From an uncultured Fluviicola sp. (GTDB lineage: Bacteria > Bacteroidota > Bacteroidia > Flavobacteriales > Crocinitomicaceae), in contig NZ_CAMLDC010000010.1 of assembly GCF_946478805.1 (NCBI RefSeq), positions 107,959 through 171,958 of the forward strand: a stretch of 64,000 nucleotides of DNA, written 5' to 3'. Below, in pieces: positions 7,988 through 15,961 of this stretch (position 1 is its first letter; every line of letters starts with the position of its first letter). Position numbers and translations under genes: made by a program. Under the pieces are notes generated by a model, which worked only from the letters and a program-made list of their open reading frames with translations, had not been told where the DNA came from and did no database searches.

Positions 7988-9616
7988 ATGAAAAAACTTA
8001 TTGCTACAACATCTTTCGCTCTTTTAGGTTTATTGACTTTTGCTCAGGCTCCTCAAAAAATGACCTATCAATCCGTTATTCGAAATAATTCCAACGCGCT
8101 TATTTCCAATACCTCTGTCGGAGTACAAATTTCCATTCTCACAGGTTCTCCATCCGGAACTGCTGTTTACATCGAACGCCACACAACAACGACAAATATC
8201 AATGGTTTAGCAACCTTACAGATCGGCTCAGGAACTCCTGTTTCGGGATCATTCAGCGGAATCGACTGGTCAACCGGAAATTACTATGTAAAAACAGAAA
8301 CTGACCCTGCCGGTGGAACGGTTTACAGTATTAGCGGGACTTCACAATTATTGAGCGTTCCTTATGCATTATATGCTGAAGAATCCGGAAGCGGAAGTTC
8401 ATTCAGCGGTGATTACAACGATTTGACAAATGCTCCCACCAACGTTAGTTCATTTACAAATGACGCCGGTTATATTACCAATCCGAATGACGCGGATGCA
8501 AATCCCGCCAACGAGATCCAAACCTTATCTATTGCCGGGCAAAATCTTTCGATCAGCGGGGGAAATACAATAACGCTTCCTGCAGGAGGAGGCGTAACCT
8601 TGGACGGTGCATACGATCAAGGTGGCGCGGGAGTAGGGAGAACCATTACTGCAGATTCCGGGCCGGTACAGATCAACGGATCGGGAACGAACACCGCAGC
8701 ATTGGGAATTCTTTTCACCGGAACCGGTAATTCAATCAATGCAGTTAACAACAATGCCTCGAATACATTTTCCGTTGTCCAGGCAGTTACAAACAGTACC
8801 GTTGTAAACAATTCGGCTATTTTCGGACAAAGTTCAGGTGCTGCAGGAGCTTTATCAGGAGAAGTTACCGCAGCGGCGACAGCAGCTGTAGCTGTTCGTG
8901 GAAACAACCTGAGAACAACTGGCGGAATCGGTGTCGAAGGTGTCGGTTACAACGGGGTTTCCGGTCAAACAAATTACCGCGACGGTTACGGAGTATTTGG
9001 TCAGAATTTCGATCTGACAGGACCCTTAACATCCAATTCAGTCGGTGTCGGCGGTGTTGGTTACATTGGTGTGCTTGGTCAGTCAATCGATCCTGCAAAT
9101 GGTGGTGGAATTGCTTCTTTGGACAATATCATTGCATTGGGAGATTTAACGGTTTCCGGAACGAAAAACTTCCGTATCGATCATCCGCAGGATCCAGAGA
9201 ACAAGTATCTGAACCACTTTTCTATTGAATCCAATGAAGTGTTGAATATTTATCGTGGTACGGTGGCATTTGACCAAAACGGAAAAGCAGTTGTCCAGCT
9301 TCCTGACTGGTTCGATGCAGTAAATAAAAATGCATCATACCAACTGACTCCAATCGGAGGATATGCACCTATTTTTATAGCAGAAAAAATCAAAGATGGC
9401 CGATTTGTTATTGCAGGTGGAGCGCAAGGAATGGAAGTTTCCTGGGCTGTTTATGCAGAACGAAACGATCCTTATTTGCAACAACATCCGGAAGCAAGAC
9501 AAGTTGAAGAATTGAAATCGGATCGGGAGGCAGGAAAATACTTACGTCCGGATCTGTACGGAAAACCTGCTGAACAAGGAATCCTGGTTGCTCCATCAAT
9601 CAAAGAAAACAAATAG
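7988..9616 (+). CDS. Secreted repeat protein of the Bacteroidota collagen/tail-fibre-like family
   Basis: A 542-residue protein with a signal peptide (1-20, ending LTFAQ) and the widespread opening APQKMTYQSVIRN. A beta-rich N-terminal part (about 20-130) ends in SVPYALYAE, followed by Gly/Asn/Thr-rich repetitive sequence (about 130-385) with GVEGVGYNGVSGQ-like elements. A C-terminal globular domain of about 150 residues starts KNFRIDHPQDPENKYL and contains LPDWFDAVN and GGAQGMEVSWAVYAERND; this last domain recurs in secreted proteins of several phyla. It has no T9SS tail. The fibre-like layout suggests a surface or extracellular structure; the function is unknown. Confidence 0.72.
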   Translation: MKKLIATTSFALLGLLTFAQAPQKMTYQSVIRNNSNALISNTSVGVQISILTGSPSGTAVYIERHTTTTNINGLATLQIGSGTPVSGSFSGIDWSTGNYYVKTETDPAGGTVYSISGTSQLLSVPYALYAEESGSGSSFSGDYNDLTNAPTNVSSFTNDAGYITNPNDADANPANEIQTLSIAGQNLSISGGNTITLPAGGGVTLDGAYDQGGAGVGRTITADSGPVQINGSGTNTAALGILFTGTGNSINAVNNNASNTFSVVQAVTNSTVVNNSAIFGQSSGAAGALSGEVTAAATAAVAVRGNNLRTTGGIGVEGVGYNGVSGQTNYRDGYGVFGQNFDLTGPLTSNSVGVGGVGYIGVLGQSIDPANGGGIASLDNIIALGDLTVSGTKNFRIDHPQDPENKYLNHFSIESNEVLNIYRGTVAFDQNGKAVVQLPDWFDAVNKNASYQLTPIGGYAPIFIAEKIKDGRFVIAGGAQGMEVSWAVYAERNDPYLQQHPEARQVEELKSDREAGKYLRPDLYGKPAEQGILVAPSIKENK

Positions 9617-9637
9617 AATATAACTAGTGGATCCTAT

Positions 9638-9676
9638 GCTGACATTCCGGATCAGAATTAGAACCGGGATGTCAGC
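9638..9676 (+). terminator. Hairpin after the secreted pair
   Basis: A 13-bp stem GCTGACATTCCGG / CCGGGATGTCAGC with one mismatch lies 22 bases after the stop at 9616. It has no T run, so termination would be weak or factor-assisted. Confidence 0.5.
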
Positions 9677-9779
9677 TATTCCACAAATCACCTCGCTCCA
9701 ATCCATAAAACACCAACCGGTTTCAAATCTTTCGTGCTAATTCAACTAAAATTCCGACCTTTAAATAAATTCAGAAGGA

Positions 9780-10568
9780 ATGGATACATTTTTTAGTTTT
9801 TGGCCCAAAATTGCTTATTACATTTCACTTCGTTATTTGTTGATTGCCGGCGGAGCATATTTCCTCTTCTACATCCTGTTCCGAAACCAGTTCTTCCAGC
9901 GAAAAATCCAATTGGTTTTCCCAAAGAATAAACGCGTGTTAATGGAAGTGGTCTATTCCATGCAAACCACTATACTGTTTGCGACTGTTTTCTTTTTAGT
10001 AGTCATCCTCTTACGTCCGTACACCAATCTTTATAAGGAAATCGATCAATACGGAATCATCTATTACCTATTCACCATTCCGGTGATGTTCGTGATTCAC
10101 GACACGTATTTTTACTGGATGCACCGGACAATCCATCATCCGAAATTATTCAAACACATCCATTTCGTACACCATCAGTCGACCAATCCGACTCCTCTTG
10201 CAGCCTATTCCTTTCACTTCTCGGAAAGTATCCTGGAGACACTCATCATTCCTATCATTGCATTTACTATCCCGGTTCACAGCAGCGCTTTGGTCATTTT
10301 TTTGTTGGGACAATTCATCATCAATGTTTACGGTCATTTGGGATTTGAACTGTTCCCTCCGAAATTTCAAAAAACATGGATTGGGAGATGGATCAATACG
10401 TCCGTAGCTCACAACCAACACCACAAATACTTTCAAGGAAATTACGGCTTGTATTTTTTGTTCTGGGACCGTTGGATGGGAACCTTACGAACAGATTACG
10501 ATGAAGCCTTCGACGAAGTAAAAAACAGGAAAGAAGTTATTCATGGAGAATTACAAGGAAATAAATAA
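9780..10568 (+). CDS. Sterol desaturase / fatty acid hydroxylase family protein
   Basis: A 262-residue integral membrane di-iron oxygenase-like protein. The three histidine clusters of the family are all present: HDTYFYWMHRTIHH at about 107-120, HIHFVHH at about 125-132 and HNQHHKYFQGNYG at about 211-223. Hydrophobic segments flank them at roughly 10-35, 55-80, 88-106 and 150-185. Such proteins insert a hydroxyl group or double bond into lipids (sterols, fatty acids, ceramides or carotenoids); the substrate cannot be read from sequence. Its last 26 bases overlap the start of the methyltransferase gene, implying cotranscription and a possible joint role. Confidence 0.9.
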   Translation: MDTFFSFWPKIAYYISLRYLLIAGGAYFLFYILFRNQFFQRKIQLVFPKNKRVLMEVVYSMQTTILFATVFFLVVILLRPYTNLYKEIDQYGIIYYLFTIPVMFVIHDTYFYWMHRTIHHPKLFKHIHFVHHQSTNPTPLAAYSFHFSESILETLIIPIIAFTIPVHSSALVIFLLGQFIINVYGHLGFELFPPKFQKTWIGRWINTSVAHNQHHKYFQGNYGLYFLFWDRWMGTLRTDYDEAFDEVKNRKEVIHGELQGNK

Positions 10569-11337
10569 GCAACAATGGAATGATCGTGTGAAACCACACG
10601 TGGAATCGGAGTTTTACGACCTGCAAGGCTTTTTGGCTGGGAAAAGTTCGTTAAATGAAACAGAACTGGAACTGTTGGGAGACATTTCGGGGAAACATAT
10701 CCTGCATCTCCAATGTCATTTCGGACAGGATACCATTTCCTTTGCCCGGATGGGCGCCAGTGTTGTCGGTGCGGACCTTTCAGACAAAGCAATTGACAAG
10801 GCACGCGAATTGGCCGCAAGAACCGGAGCAGATGCTACTTTTGTCTGTTGCGATCTGTATGATCTTCCTCAACACTTGGATGGTCAATTCGATATCGTTT
10901 TTACTTCTTATGGGACGATCGGTTGGTTGCCTGACCTGGACAAATGGGCTTCGATAATCAACCATTTTCTAAAACCGGGCGGAAAATTCGTTTTTGTTGA
11001 ATTTCATCCGGTTGTCTGGATGTTTGACGATGACTTCCAAAAAATAGGCTACCGTTATTTCAAATCGGACCCGATTGTGGAAACTTCGAGCGGAACATAT
11101 GCCGACCGGGATGCTGCGATTGAAACAACGTCCGTTACCTGGAATCATGGGATGAGTGAAGTAATTACCAGTTTACTCAAACAAGGCATCCGATTGCAAG
11201 ACCTGCAGGAATATGATTTTTCAAATTACAACTGCTTTTCGCATACGGAAGAATTCGCGCCCGGAAAATACCGCATCAAGCACCTGGGGAACTTCATCCC
11301 GATGATGTACTCGATTGTTGGAACAAAAAACTTTTAA
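10543..11337 (+). CDS. Class I SAM-dependent methyltransferase
   Basis: A 264-residue cytosolic methyltransferase of the Methyltransf_25/11 type. Motif I is the variant HILHLQCHFGQDT at about 50-62, followed by the acidic end of strand beta-2 (VVGADLSDKAID), motif II around FDIVFTSYGTIGWLPDL and motif III FLKPGGKFVFVEFHPV. The lack of the usual GxGxG in motif I is normal for this subgroup. The acceptor is unknown. It overlaps the hydroxylase-like gene and its stop is three bases before the first DUF1304 gene; the last codons of this gene are also found copied in front of the second DUF1304 gene. Confidence 0.88.
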   Translation: MENYKEINKQQWNDRVKPHVESEFYDLQGFLAGKSSLNETELELLGDISGKHILHLQCHFGQDTISFARMGASVVGADLSDKAIDKARELAARTGADATFVCCDLYDLPQHLDGQFDIVFTSYGTIGWLPDLDKWASIINHFLKPGGKFVFVEFHPVVWMFDDDFQKIGYRYFKSDPIVETSSGTYADRDAAIETTSVTWNHGMSEVITSLLKQGIRLQDLQEYDFSNYNCFSHTEEFAPGKYRIKHLGNFIPMMYSIVGTKNF

Positions 11338-11680
11338 ACTATGGAAATCATTATCAAAATTGTAATCGGAATTGTCGCTCTTTTTCACCTCTATGTCATG
11401 TGGCTGGAAATGTTTGCGTGGACGACTAAAGGTCCTAAAACTTTCAAGAATTTCGAAAAGGAATTGTTCCCGAAAACGAAATCGTTGGCCGCCAATCAAG
11501 GATTGTACAACGGTTTTTTAGCCGCAGGTTTGATCTGGACATTTTTCATCTGTAATCCCGAATGGCGGTTCAATGTCAGTTTGTTCTTCCTGATCTGTGT
11601 CAGTGTAGCCGGAATCTACGGTGCATTGACAGCAGATAAGAAAATCTTCTTCGTTCAGGCTTTGCCCGCTTTGGTCGGAA
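11328..11680 (+). repeat. Direct repeat copy 1 (5' half of DUF1304 gene A)
   Basis: This 353-base block matches 12118-12470 with 17 differences in the 340 coding bases. Fourteen are synonymous and the other three all fall in codon 4. The match starts inside the last codons of the methyltransferase gene and stops abruptly at codon 114. Confidence 0.95.
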
Positions 11681-12102
11681 TAATTTTACTTGTATTCACC
11701 ACAGGGATGAATGATGTTATTCAAAAAAAGGAAAACTTTCAATTCTACACATTTTCTTGGCGAAACCCTTCTGACACAATTTGGCTGGAAAGTATTTATA
11801 AACACAATGAGAATGATACGTTGCTTTACTCTCACTCTTTTAAATCCGGAAAAAAGACCAATTATATAGATATCTACTGTTCTATCCAACCTGCTATCGA
11901 TGAACCGATTCGCTATGAACTAAGGGGACTCGGTATTATTTATTCGGAAGGATTGGTTAAGAACTATATCTCTTCAACAAACGATAGTATAAATAAAATC
12001 ATTGACGCAGGGTTGAAAGAGATTTTAATAAAAGAATCCTTTCTTTCTTCAAAAATTTTCCCTCAAGAAAAGACTATACAATTTATTGAACCGGGAAATT
12101 AG
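11341..12102 (+). CDS. DUF1304 membrane protein with C-terminal extension, copy A
   Basis: Residues 1-118 form a DUF1304 domain, a four-helix inner-membrane family of unknown function normally only about 120 residues long. The domain contains the characteristic AFTWTTK-like AWTTKGPKTF, NQGLYNGFLAAGL and YGALTADKKIFFVQALPALVG. A non-membrane extension of about 135 residues follows, rich in Ser, Asn, Ile and Lys, with no recognised domain. Copy B has a distantly related extension sharing a GLGIIYSEG-like block, a NDSINKII block and a final P-x-EKTIxF. It directly follows the methyltransferase gene (three bases). Confidence 0.8.
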   Translation: MEIIIKIVIGIVALFHLYVMWLEMFAWTTKGPKTFKNFEKELFPKTKSLAANQGLYNGFLAAGLIWTFFICNPEWRFNVSLFFLICVSVAGIYGALTADKKIFFVQALPALVGIILLVFTTGMNDVIQKKENFQFYTFSWRNPSDTIWLESIYKHNENDTLLYSHSFKSGKKTNYIDIYCSIQPAIDEPIRYELRGLGIIYSEGLVKNYISSTNDSINKIIDAGLKEILIKESFLSSKIFPQEKTIQFIEPGN

Positions 12103-12117
12103 AATGAAAAACCCTTT

Positions 12118-12470
12118 AAACTTTTAAACTATGGAAATCGCAATCAAAATTGTAATCGGAATTGTCGCTCTTTTTCACCTCTATGTCATGTGGTTGGAAA
12201 TGTTTGCGTGGACGACTAAAGGTCCTAAAACTTTTAAGAATTTCGAGAAGGAATTGTTCCCGAAAACGAAATCATTGGCTGCAAATCAAGGATTGTACAA
12301 TGGATTTTTAGCCGCAGGTTTGATCTGGACATTTTTCATTTGTAATCCGGAATGGCGATTCAATGTCAGTTTGTTCTTCCTGATTTGTGTCAGTGTTGCC
12401 GGAATCTATGGTGCATTGACAGCAGATAAGAAAATCTTCTTCGTTCAGGCTTTGCCCGCTTTGGTCGGAA
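12118..12470 (+). repeat. Direct repeat copy 2 (5' half of DUF1304 gene B)
   Basis: Second copy of the block at 11328-11680, offset 790 bases. The 13 bases before the ATG (AAACTTTTAAACT) repeat the end of the methyltransferase gene, which points to copy A as the ancestral site. Confidence 0.95.
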
Positions 12471-12955
12471 TTGGATTGCTGATATTTTCCCATAAGACCT
12501 GTGACATGAAATGTGAAAAGAGATGCGAAGAAAGATGTGACGTAAAAAAAGAAAAGACAGCTTACTATCTTTTACCAAATGATGCAAGACACCAAATAGA
12601 CACGGTGACTGCATCAGAAATCCTCAAAAGGAATGACAAGGACTCATTGATTGGAATCGGTTTTATTGACGATGCAAATGGCAAGGGAATCGGGGTTTCT
12701 CTTTTCACGAATGAGAATCACGCTCTTATCGACGGCAGCGAGACCACTGGTTACGTTGAAGGTATCGGAAAAGTTTACAGCCATTCGATTACCTGGAGAA
12801 ATTTCAACGTTCTTCAAACAAACAACGACAGTATCAATCAAATCATTGCTTTGGGCCTGGCAAGATTGATCTCGTTGGAGACAGAAAACAGGATAAAAAA
12901 TCCGCAGATTCCTCCTACGGAAAAGACAATTGCTTTCACCCCATCCATTAATTAA
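12131..12955 (+). CDS. DUF1304 membrane protein with cysteine-ladder extension, copy B
   Basis: The first 114 residues are identical to copy A except residue 4. After the last predicted membrane helix the protein has a cysteine ladder, C-x3-C-x3-C-x3-C at about residues 120-138 (four cysteines spaced four apart in a charged helix), then a soluble domain that only loosely resembles that of copy A (shared GIGKVYS, NDSINQII and EKTIAF). The ladder is absent from copy A. Function is unknown; a metal-binding or disulphide role is conceivable. It is the last gene before the inverted-repeat unit, whose left end lies 33 bases beyond its stop. Confidence 0.8.
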   Translation: MEIAIKIVIGIVALFHLYVMWLEMFAWTTKGPKTFKNFEKELFPKTKSLAANQGLYNGFLAAGLIWTFFICNPEWRFNVSLFFLICVSVAGIYGALTADKKIFFVQALPALVGIGLLIFSHKTCDMKCEKRCEERCDVKKEKTAYYLLPNDARHQIDTVTASEILKRNDKDSLIGIGFIDDANGKGIGVSLFTNENHALIDGSETTGYVEGIGKVYSHSITWRNFNVLQTNNDSINQIIALGLARLISLETENRIKNPQIPPTEKTIAFTPSIN

Positions 12956-12969
12956 TATTCCAATCTTCC

Positions 12970-13434
12970 TCATCGTGTTACCCATAATTTTGACCACGAG
13001 GCACACGAAGAGCACGAAGAAAAATTTATTGAGCTATATTTTCCCTTCAGAGTGAAACGCTTTACACCGTTTCTTAAGAGTTTTTCATTAAAATTGATAA
13101 GATAACCAAACTCTTTCTTCGCCAATTTCATATAAGTTAAAATCTGAGCTTGATGAACAGGTGCTAAGAAATCTACGGATTTCAATTCTACAATTATTTC
13201 CCGTTCAACGAATAAATCCAATCTTAATCCAGAATCAATTATTATATCATCATATTTAATTGGTAGAGACTTCTGTCTTTCTACCAAAAGTCCTCTTTTT
13301 GTCAGTTCATGTAATAGGCAAGTTTCATAAACAGATTCCAACAAACCAGGACCTAACGTTGTGTGAACTTTCAAAGCCGATTGATAGATGATTTTCATCC
13401 ATTCTTCTTGTTTTTCGTAGTTTTCTGAATTCAT
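12970..13434 (-). CDS. GxxExxY protein (PD-(D/E)XK nuclease-like fold)
   Basis: A 154-residue protein of the GxxExxY family: the name motif appears as GLLESVY (about residues 29-35), followed by the nuclease-fold core LRLDLFVEREIIVELKSV (about 70-87), where the D, E and ELK positions match a PD-(D/E)XK active site. HQAQILTYMKL and FGYLINFNEKLL complete the family pattern. The biochemical role is not established. The last ~20 residues (SSCSSCASWSK and beyond) are encoded by the left inverted repeat and unrelated DNA, so the natural C-terminus was probably lost or replaced at insertion. The gene is the only one inside the unit. Confidence 0.85.
   Translation of the reverse strand: MNSENYEKQEEWMKIIYQSALKVHTTLGPGLLESVYETCLLHELTKRGLLVERQKSLPIKYDDIIIDSGLRLDLFVEREIIVELKSVDFLAPVHQAQILTYMKLAKKEFGYLINFNEKLLRNGVKRFTLKGKYSSINFSSCSSCASWSKLWVTR
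12989..13015. repeat. Left inverted end of the GxxExxY unit
   Basis: 27 bases, the first 23 matching the right end perfectly in inverse orientation, then one mismatch and three further matches. The GxxExxY reading frame runs through it, encoding its Ser-Ser-Cys-rich tail. Confidence 0.9.
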
Positions 13435-13496
13435 TGATAATGCTTTTCTTATATAAGTTAAGAAAAAACATCACTTTATCCTACATAAAAAACTTT

Positions 13497-13523
13497 GTGA
13501 TCTTCGTGTGCCTCGTGGTCAAA
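13497..13523. repeat. Right inverted end of the GxxExxY unit
   Basis: Inverse copy of 12989-13015. Its outer edge is three bases from the aroQ stop codon. Confidence 0.9.
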
Positions 13524-13526
13524 GAA

Positions 13527-13958
13527 TCAATAGCCGATTTTCCCGCGTCGATTCCATTCAAACCATTCCAAACCCAAACGGTATCCATCCATTCCGAAGC
13601 CCATGATCGAACCTGCACAGACAGACGTAATGAATGAATTGTGGCGGAATTCTTCCCGTTGAGCCAAATTGCTGATATGTACTTCCACCACCGGAATCTG
13701 AATCCCTGAAATCGCATCGCGGATCGCAACACTGGTATGAGAATATCCACCGGCATTGAGAATGATGCCATCGTGTTTTGATTCATGAAGTGCATTAATC
13801 AATTCGCCTTCCACATTACTCTGGAAATAATCGATCTCTCCGGGGAAAAGCTTCTTCAGATCTTCCAAAACATGTAAAAAAGTGCGATTTCCGTAAATTT
13901 CAGGCTCTCGTGTTCCTAAAAGATTTAAATTCGGGCCATTGAGAATTAGAATATGCAT
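13527..13958 (-). CDS. aroQ: Type II 3-dehydroquinate dehydratase
   Basis: A 143-residue enzyme of the shikimate pathway that removes water from 3-dehydroquinate to give 3-dehydroshikimate. The type II signature is complete: [17 protein letters not shown] at residues 7-23 with the catalytic Tyr, the [15 protein letters not shown] substrate loop around 72-86, and [18 protein letters not shown] with the catalytic His near residue 97. Length matches the family (about 140-150); it should form a dodecamer. Its ATG lies only two bases from the GTG of the divergent recombinase gene, so its promoter must lie within that gene. Its 3' end abuts the inverted-repeat unit. Confidence 0.96.
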   Translation of the reverse strand: MHILILNGPNLNLLGTREPEIYGNRTFLHVLEDLKKLFPGEIDYFQSNVEGELINALHESKHDGIILNAGGYSHTSVAIRDAISGIQIPVVEVHISNLAQREEFRHNSFITSVCAGSIMGFGMDGYRLGLEWFEWNRRGKIGY

Positions 13959-13960
13959 AA

Positions 13961-14866
13961 GTGAAAAATTGGGAACGTACTATTAAACAATTTGTTCATT
14001 ATCTGAAGATAGAACGCAGTTTAGCTGAAAACTCCATTTTTGCCTATCAGCAGGATATTGCTAAATTACGTGACTTTTGCGAATCTTACACACTTTCTCC
14101 CGAGCATATTCAAACAGGACATCTGAAACAATTTGTTGCCGAGTTATATGACATGGGACTGAGCGCACGTTCCCAAGCCAGGATCATCAGTGGATGGAAA
14201 CAATTTTTTGATTTCCTGCTCCTGGAGGAAATCCGGAAGGATGACCCTTCGGAAAGTCTCGAACTCCCAAAAATTGGAAGGAAACTACCCGAAGTACTGA
14301 CCATTGAAGAAATTGATGCCATGATTGCTGCAATTGATCCCGGTTCAAATGAGGGTCAGCGAAACAAGGCAATTATCGAAACACTTTACAGTTGCGGATT
14401 GCGCGTGAGCGAGTTGGTTAACCTGAGATTTGAAGATTGTTTTTTCGATGAGGGTTTCATTCGTGTCATCGGAAAAGGAAACAAGGAACGTTTGGTTCCT
14501 GTGAGTCCGAGCGTGATTGAAGAAGTGAGCATTTACACGAAAAACGACCGCGAAAATGTACCTGTCAAAAAGGGAAATGAGGCCATTGTATTTCTGAATC
14601 GGCGCGGTGCGCAATTGACACGTGTAATGATTTTCACCATCGTCAAACGGTTGGCAGACCTGACAGGAATCAGGAAGACGATCAGTCCGCACACCTTCCG
14701 GCATTCTTTTGCAACTCATCTGATCGAGGGTGGGGCAAATTTACGGGCAGTCCAGGATATGCTGGGTCACGAGAGTATCACTACGACAGAAATCTATACG
14801 CATTTGGATCAACGTTTTTTAAGGGAAGCCATTTTAACATACCATCCAAGAAACACGTTGAATTAA
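13961..14866 (+). CDS. xerD: Site-specific tyrosine recombinase XerD
   Basis: A 301-residue tyrosine recombinase that, with a partner XerC, resolves chromosome dimers at dif. An N-terminal SAM-like core-binding domain (about 1-90, starting [23 protein letters not shown]) precedes the catalytic domain with all key residues: Arg in [11 protein letters not shown] (about 147-157), Lys in [21 protein letters not shown] (His and Arg), [14 protein letters not shown] (His and the nucleophile Tyr). The start is a GTG; the N-terminus lines up with known Bacteroidota XerD proteins from the first residues. Context is chromosomal housekeeping, not phage. Promoter sequence must overlap the divergent aroQ gene. 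Confidence 0.93.
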   Translation: MKNWERTIKQFVHYLKIERSLAENSIFAYQQDIAKLRDFCESYTLSPEHIQTGHLKQFVAELYDMGLSARSQARIISGWKQFFDFLLLEEIRKDDPSESLELPKIGRKLPEVLTIEEIDAMIAAIDPGSNEGQRNKAIIETLYSCGLRVSELVNLRFEDCFFDEGFIRVIGKGNKERLVPVSPSVIEEVSIYTKNDRENVPVKKGNEAIVFLNRRGAQLTRVMIFTIVKRLADLTGIRKTISPHTFRHSFATHLIEGGANLRAVQDMLGHESITTTEIYTHLDQRFLREAILTYHPRNTLN

Positions 14867-14884
14867 ATTCAAAACTTTTGAATT

Positions 14885-15889
14885 TTAAAAAAGGTCTGTT
14901 CCCTGAATCCGGATACGCGCACGATCCACAAATAAATTCAAACTATCGAAATAAGCATTGCGTTGTCGTTGGTTTTCCTCAGATATCTTGATACAGCTTT
15001 TCAGCATGGATTGGAATACCGCAAATGATTTGTTTACATAATCCTGATCGATCGTGTAAAGATAATTCAGCATATTATGCGTGATATAGAGCATACGATA
15101 AGCATTCGTTTCCGAAATGATAGTATTATCCTGGATATAGGTCTGATGCAAGTATAAATGGAAATTATCCGCATCCGTGATAACCGGTTGACCTTTGATG
15201 AATTTGCGTCCGATTTCTGCTTGTTTCTTGATATGATCAACCAAGGATGCAACCTCATCGAGCAGGAACAATGCATCTTCAGGAGTTTCAAAATAACCCA
15301 ATTCGTAAAACGAGACGATTTCCCGGATTAAGCCTTTTCCCGCATCATAGCCAATCACTTCTGTAGATTTCACCCGGATATAAAAATTGGCCATCTGCTG
15401 CAGGTGTTCGTCCGAAATGTCGCCTTTCCAGCCTTTGTGGAACTTCACTTCTTCCAATTGCCCCAACTTCAGGTAGCATTTTCCGAAATAGAGCAATTTA
15501 AAACGCAAAAGAGCCGGTGAATTCAATAACTGAAAAATGATCAAATCCAGATTCGACATGTACAACTCTTGCGTACGTTGGGCAACCATCCGCTTAAAAC
15601 CGTCCATGATTCCACTCAGATAAGTTTCAAAAGAAAATTCGGACCGTTGAATCGGATTGTACTGAAATGTGACACTTTTCCCGGAAACACCGATAATCTT
15701 ATCAATCGATAGATCGTATTTCCGGCATAATAAATTGATTTCTTCCGGCTTCAGGGCTGTTTCCCCTCTCGCTCTCCGGTACGCAGAATCCCTGGACAAT
15801 TCCAGATCATCCATCAGCAACTTACCCAACGAAGTGTCCGGAGGTAATTTTGCCTTTAGCTGTTCAAGTAGGCGGTTTTGAATATCCAT
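14885..15889 (-). CDS. Regulator-like protein with N-terminal helix-turn-helix-like region
   Basis: The likely start is the ATG at 15889 (MDIQNRLLEQ), since the longer version adds a hydrophobic-aromatic leader unlike a signal peptide. The 334-residue product begins with a region LGKLLMDDLELSRDSAYRRARGETALKPEEINLLCRKYDLSIDKI (about 20-65) that reads as a Cro/C1- or BetR-like helix-turn-helix, followed by a long all-helical, Tyr/Phe-rich domain with no named family. The layout suggests a DNA-binding regulator with a sensory or oligomerising helical domain. A near-consensus -7 element (TTACTTTG) lies only about five bases before the start. Convergent with xerD. Confidence 0.6.
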   Translation of the reverse strand: MDIQNRLLEQLKAKLPPDTSLGKLLMDDLELSRDSAYRRARGETALKPEEINLLCRKYDLSIDKIIGVSGKSVTFQYNPIQRSEFSFETYLSGIMDGFKRMVAQRTQELYMSNLDLIIFQLLNSPALLRFKLLYFGKCYLKLGQLEEVKFHKGWKGDISDEHLQQMANFYIRVKSTEVIGYDAGKGLIREIVSFYELGYFETPEDALFLLDEVASLVDHIKKQAEIGRKFIKGQPVITDADNFHLYLHQTYIQDNTIISETNAYRMLYITHNMLNYLYTIDQDYVNKSFAVFQSMLKSCIKISEENQRQRNAYFDSLNLFVDRARIRIQGTDLF

Positions 15890-15961
15890 GGTGCCAAAGT
15901 AAGAAAAAAAGTAAAAGCCGTCCATTTCTGAACGACTTTACTTGGTTATTGGTATTAAATA

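Larger units (their letters stand above)
12989..13523. mobile_element. 535-bp inverted-repeat unit carrying a GxxExxY gene
   Basis: The ends are inverted copies of one another, 26 of 27 bases identical (12989-13015 and 13497-13523). Each end is built of a 9-base periodic motif (CCACGAGGC, ACACGAAGA, GCACGAAGA on the left). One GxxExxY gene fills the interior. The unit sits between the stop of DUF1304 copy B (33 bases away) and the stop of aroQ (3 bases away), so it interrupts no gene. No transposase is encoded and no clear target duplication is visible. It looks like a non-autonomous dispersed element; mobility is inference. Confidence 0.6.

Noticed and set aside
8617..8907. Minus-strand open frame of 96 codons in the fibre-like gene
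   Set aside because: Antisense to Gly/Thr/Ala-rich coding sequence, which commonly leaves long open shadows.
9638..9676. Hairpin after 9616 as a strong intrinsic terminator
   Set aside because: The stem is good but lacks a T run on either strand, so it is kept only as a hairpin of moderate confidence.
13961..14866. Tyrosine recombinase as a sign of an integrated element
   Set aside because: Sequence and length fit chromosomal XerD; no phage, att site or cargo genes lie nearby.
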